A stretch of DNA of 16,017 nt. It comes from Bacteroidales bacterium. GTDB taxonomy: Bacteria > Bacteroidota > Bacteroidia > Bacteroidales > Bacteroidaceae. The notes beneath the pieces were generated by a model. It was not told the origin of the DNA. It was given only the letters and a program-made list of their open reading frames with translations, and ran no database searches. Made by a program: the position numbers and the translations under genes. Positions 14,990 through 16,017 of this stretch are shown one piece after another; the first letter of the stretch is position 1, and each line of letters starts with the position of its first letter. The stretch is from contig SFFY01000050.1 in the NCBI GenBank assembly GCA_004556745.1, positions 1 to 16,017 of the forward strand, written 5' to 3'.

Positions 14990-15352
14990 ATGTTACAAAA
15001 TCAGTTAGCCAACTACGGCGACAAGATGTTCGACAAGGACACAGCCAAAATTGTCAGGAGACACGCCTTTTGGGCGGCAATTTTTCTTGCAATACCTATT
15101 CCCGTAATCGACATTACCGCTTTTGTCATCATTCTATGGCACATGTACAGCAGCCTGGCCAAGAGAGCACATAAAAAGCTGGACTTCGGGAGCATTATCG
15201 TGGGTATCATTATAAATTTCTTAGTAGCTTTTTCCATAGACTTAGCCCTCACCGCTTTTGTCTTTATTGGCTGGCTTGGCTCGGGTTTTTTAGCCTACCT
15301 TCAATTTTACCTATCGGGAAAAATGTACCTTGAAACCTTAAAGCAAATGTAA
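14990..15352 (+). CDS. Small multi-helix membrane protein A, homologous to the next gene
   Basis: A 120-residue protein with a short charged N-terminus, a hydrophobic segment at about 26-50 and two more within 68-108. The motif IPIPVID (35-41) is followed nine residues later by W-x-M-Y (50-53) and then by a Phe-containing amphipathic stretch (DFGSIIVG). The same order and spacing occur in the downstream protein, so the two are paralogues. The layout (proline-rich turn with Asp, helix, charged linker, helices) recalls DUF697/YcjF-like membrane proteins often linked to GTPases. That is a resemblance, not an assignment. An internal Met13 is an alternative start. Confidence 0.75.
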   Translation: MLQNQLANYGDKMFDKDTAKIVRRHAFWAAIFLAIPIPVIDITAFVIILWHMYSSLAKRAHKKLDFGSIIVGIIINFLVAFSIDLALTAFVFIGWLGSGFLAYLQFYLSGKMYLETLKQM

Positions 15353-15354
15353 TT

Positions 15355-15903
15355 ATGAATATCGATCATCAACTTCTTCACGTTTCAGAGAAACTCGTCA
15401 AAATGCTTGACGAGACAGCAGACAACTGCCTACCAAAAGAGATTGCCAACGTTGTCAAAACACATAGTAAATTGGCCGTTGGGTCAGCGTGGATTCCAGT
15501 ACCAGGCGCGGACGTCGCTGCTGGTGCTGCTGTCATTTGGGGCATGTACGTTAGAATCAATAACAAGTTGGGCATCCCCTTCGGCGAAAATATAATGAAG
15601 TCCATCGGTTCGGGCGTGGCCACCAACTTGGCCAGTTACTTAGCAATGACTGGCGTTGCAAGTGCCATTAAGATTATTCCTGGCATCGGCTCTTTGGGCG
15701 GTGCTATCTTAATGTCTGCCTCTCTTTACGCAGTAACCTTGGCAGCAGGTTGGATATATCTGCAAGCCCTATGCACATTGGCAGAAAAGAAAGGGAATGC
15801 CTTCAACGCAAGCGACATCACGCAAGCCGTTAATGATATTCTCAGACAAAAAAGCGTCATTAAAGACTTCATCAACGAAGCAAAGAAAACTTATAAGAAG
15901 TAA
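15355..15903 (+). CDS. Membrane protein B, paralogue of the previous gene
   Basis: A 182-residue protein starting two bases after the stop of membrane protein A. A soluble helical N-terminus (1-40) precedes IPVPGAD (47-53), and W-x-M-Y follows nine residues after the Asp (62-65), exactly as in protein A. GIPFGENI (73-80) corresponds to the linker of A. Hydrophobic segments lie at about 54-66, 86-108 and 112-138 and include IIPGIGSLGG, a glycine-rich turn. A charged, lysine-rich C-terminus (144-182) probably faces the cytoplasm. No catalytic motif is visible. Tight spacing means cotranscription and possibly a hetero-complex with A. Confidence 0.8.
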   Translation: MNIDHQLLHVSEKLVKMLDETADNCLPKEIANVVKTHSKLAVGSAWIPVPGADVAAGAAVIWGMYVRINNKLGIPFGENIMKSIGSGVATNLASYLAMTGVASAIKIIPGIGSLGGAILMSASLYAVTLAAGWIYLQALCTLAEKKGNAFNASDITQAVNDILRQKSVIKDFINEAKKTYKK

Positions 15904-15951
15904 CAAAAGCGGGTAACTCCCCATCTTGCGATACTACATTAATCCTATATC

Positions 15952-16017
15952 ATGTTCACTCTGTTTTTCATTCTTCTGATGGCATTCCTCATTTGGAATG
16001 TCTTTCAGAATCCTGCG
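15952..16017 (+). CDS. Start of a membrane-anchored protein, cut by the window end
   Basis: Twenty-two codons are visible: MFTLFFILLMAFLIWNVFQ followed by NPA. This is one hydrophobic N-terminal segment, so a membrane anchor or signal sequence. It follows membrane protein B after 48 bases without a visible terminator or -7 element and may be the fourth gene of the same operon. Confidence 0.55.
   Translation, partial: MFTLFFILLMAFLIWNVFQNPA

Overview
The window looks like chromosomal DNA from a Bacteroidales bacterium, probably of the Prevotella/Alloprevotella kind. Four observations support this. Promoters match the Bacteroidetes -7 element TAnnTTTG, several with a TTG about 20 bases upstream. 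Start codons lack Shine-Dalgarno sequences. Two, possibly three, large secreted proteins end in tails like type IX secretion (T9SS) sorting domains. A glycoside hydrolase of family GH95 is present. Species cannot be fixed from sequence alone.

Layout. Bases 1-1107 hold housekeeping genes: a diverged copy of a dispersed repeat, a promoter, a 2x[4Fe-4S] ferredoxin with its own terminator, and tsaE (tRNA t6A synthesis). A convergent membrane-protein gene lies at 1248-1889 on the minus strand, with a long hairpin between it and tsaE. Bases 2075-11954 are GC-rich and encode three exported proteins in one direction: a GH95 alpha-L-fucosidase/galactosidase with duplicated N-terminal lectin-like modules, a 1271-residue multidomain surface protein (beta-propeller-like repeats, Ig-like domains, choice-of-anchor-J-like domain, CxxC thioredoxin/Omp28-like domain, sorting tail), and a 525-residue Ig-like exported protein. 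The second and third genes are each preceded by a copy of the same palindromic element. The copy before the third gene is expanded to about 370 bases and is packed with mutually exclusive perfect inverted repeats.

From about 11969 the character changes to less GC-rich accessory DNA. A two-gene module lies between two direct repeats of 168 bases that differ at two positions. The module is a winged-helix regulator with a strong promoter and overlapping palindromic operator, followed by an AbiEii/MNT-like nucleotidyltransferase. It looks like an AbiE-type toxin-antitoxin or abortive-infection locus. The nucleotidyltransferase is interrupted by an in-frame TAA, and the rest of its frame stays open to the edge of the second repeat.

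The last part (14376-16017) has a short promoter-to-terminator unit with a doubtful small ORF. It is followed by a tight operon of a 72-residue protein, two homologous multi-helix membrane proteins and the start of another membrane protein that runs off the window. I cannot assign a known function to this operon. The paired membrane proteins recall DUF697/YcjF-like proteins, so a membrane-associated GTPase or defence system is possible but unproven.

The strongest leads for something undescribed are the repeat-flanked, partly inactivated toxin-antitoxin cassette, the switch-like nested palindromes at 9970-10338, and the membrane-protein operon at the right end.
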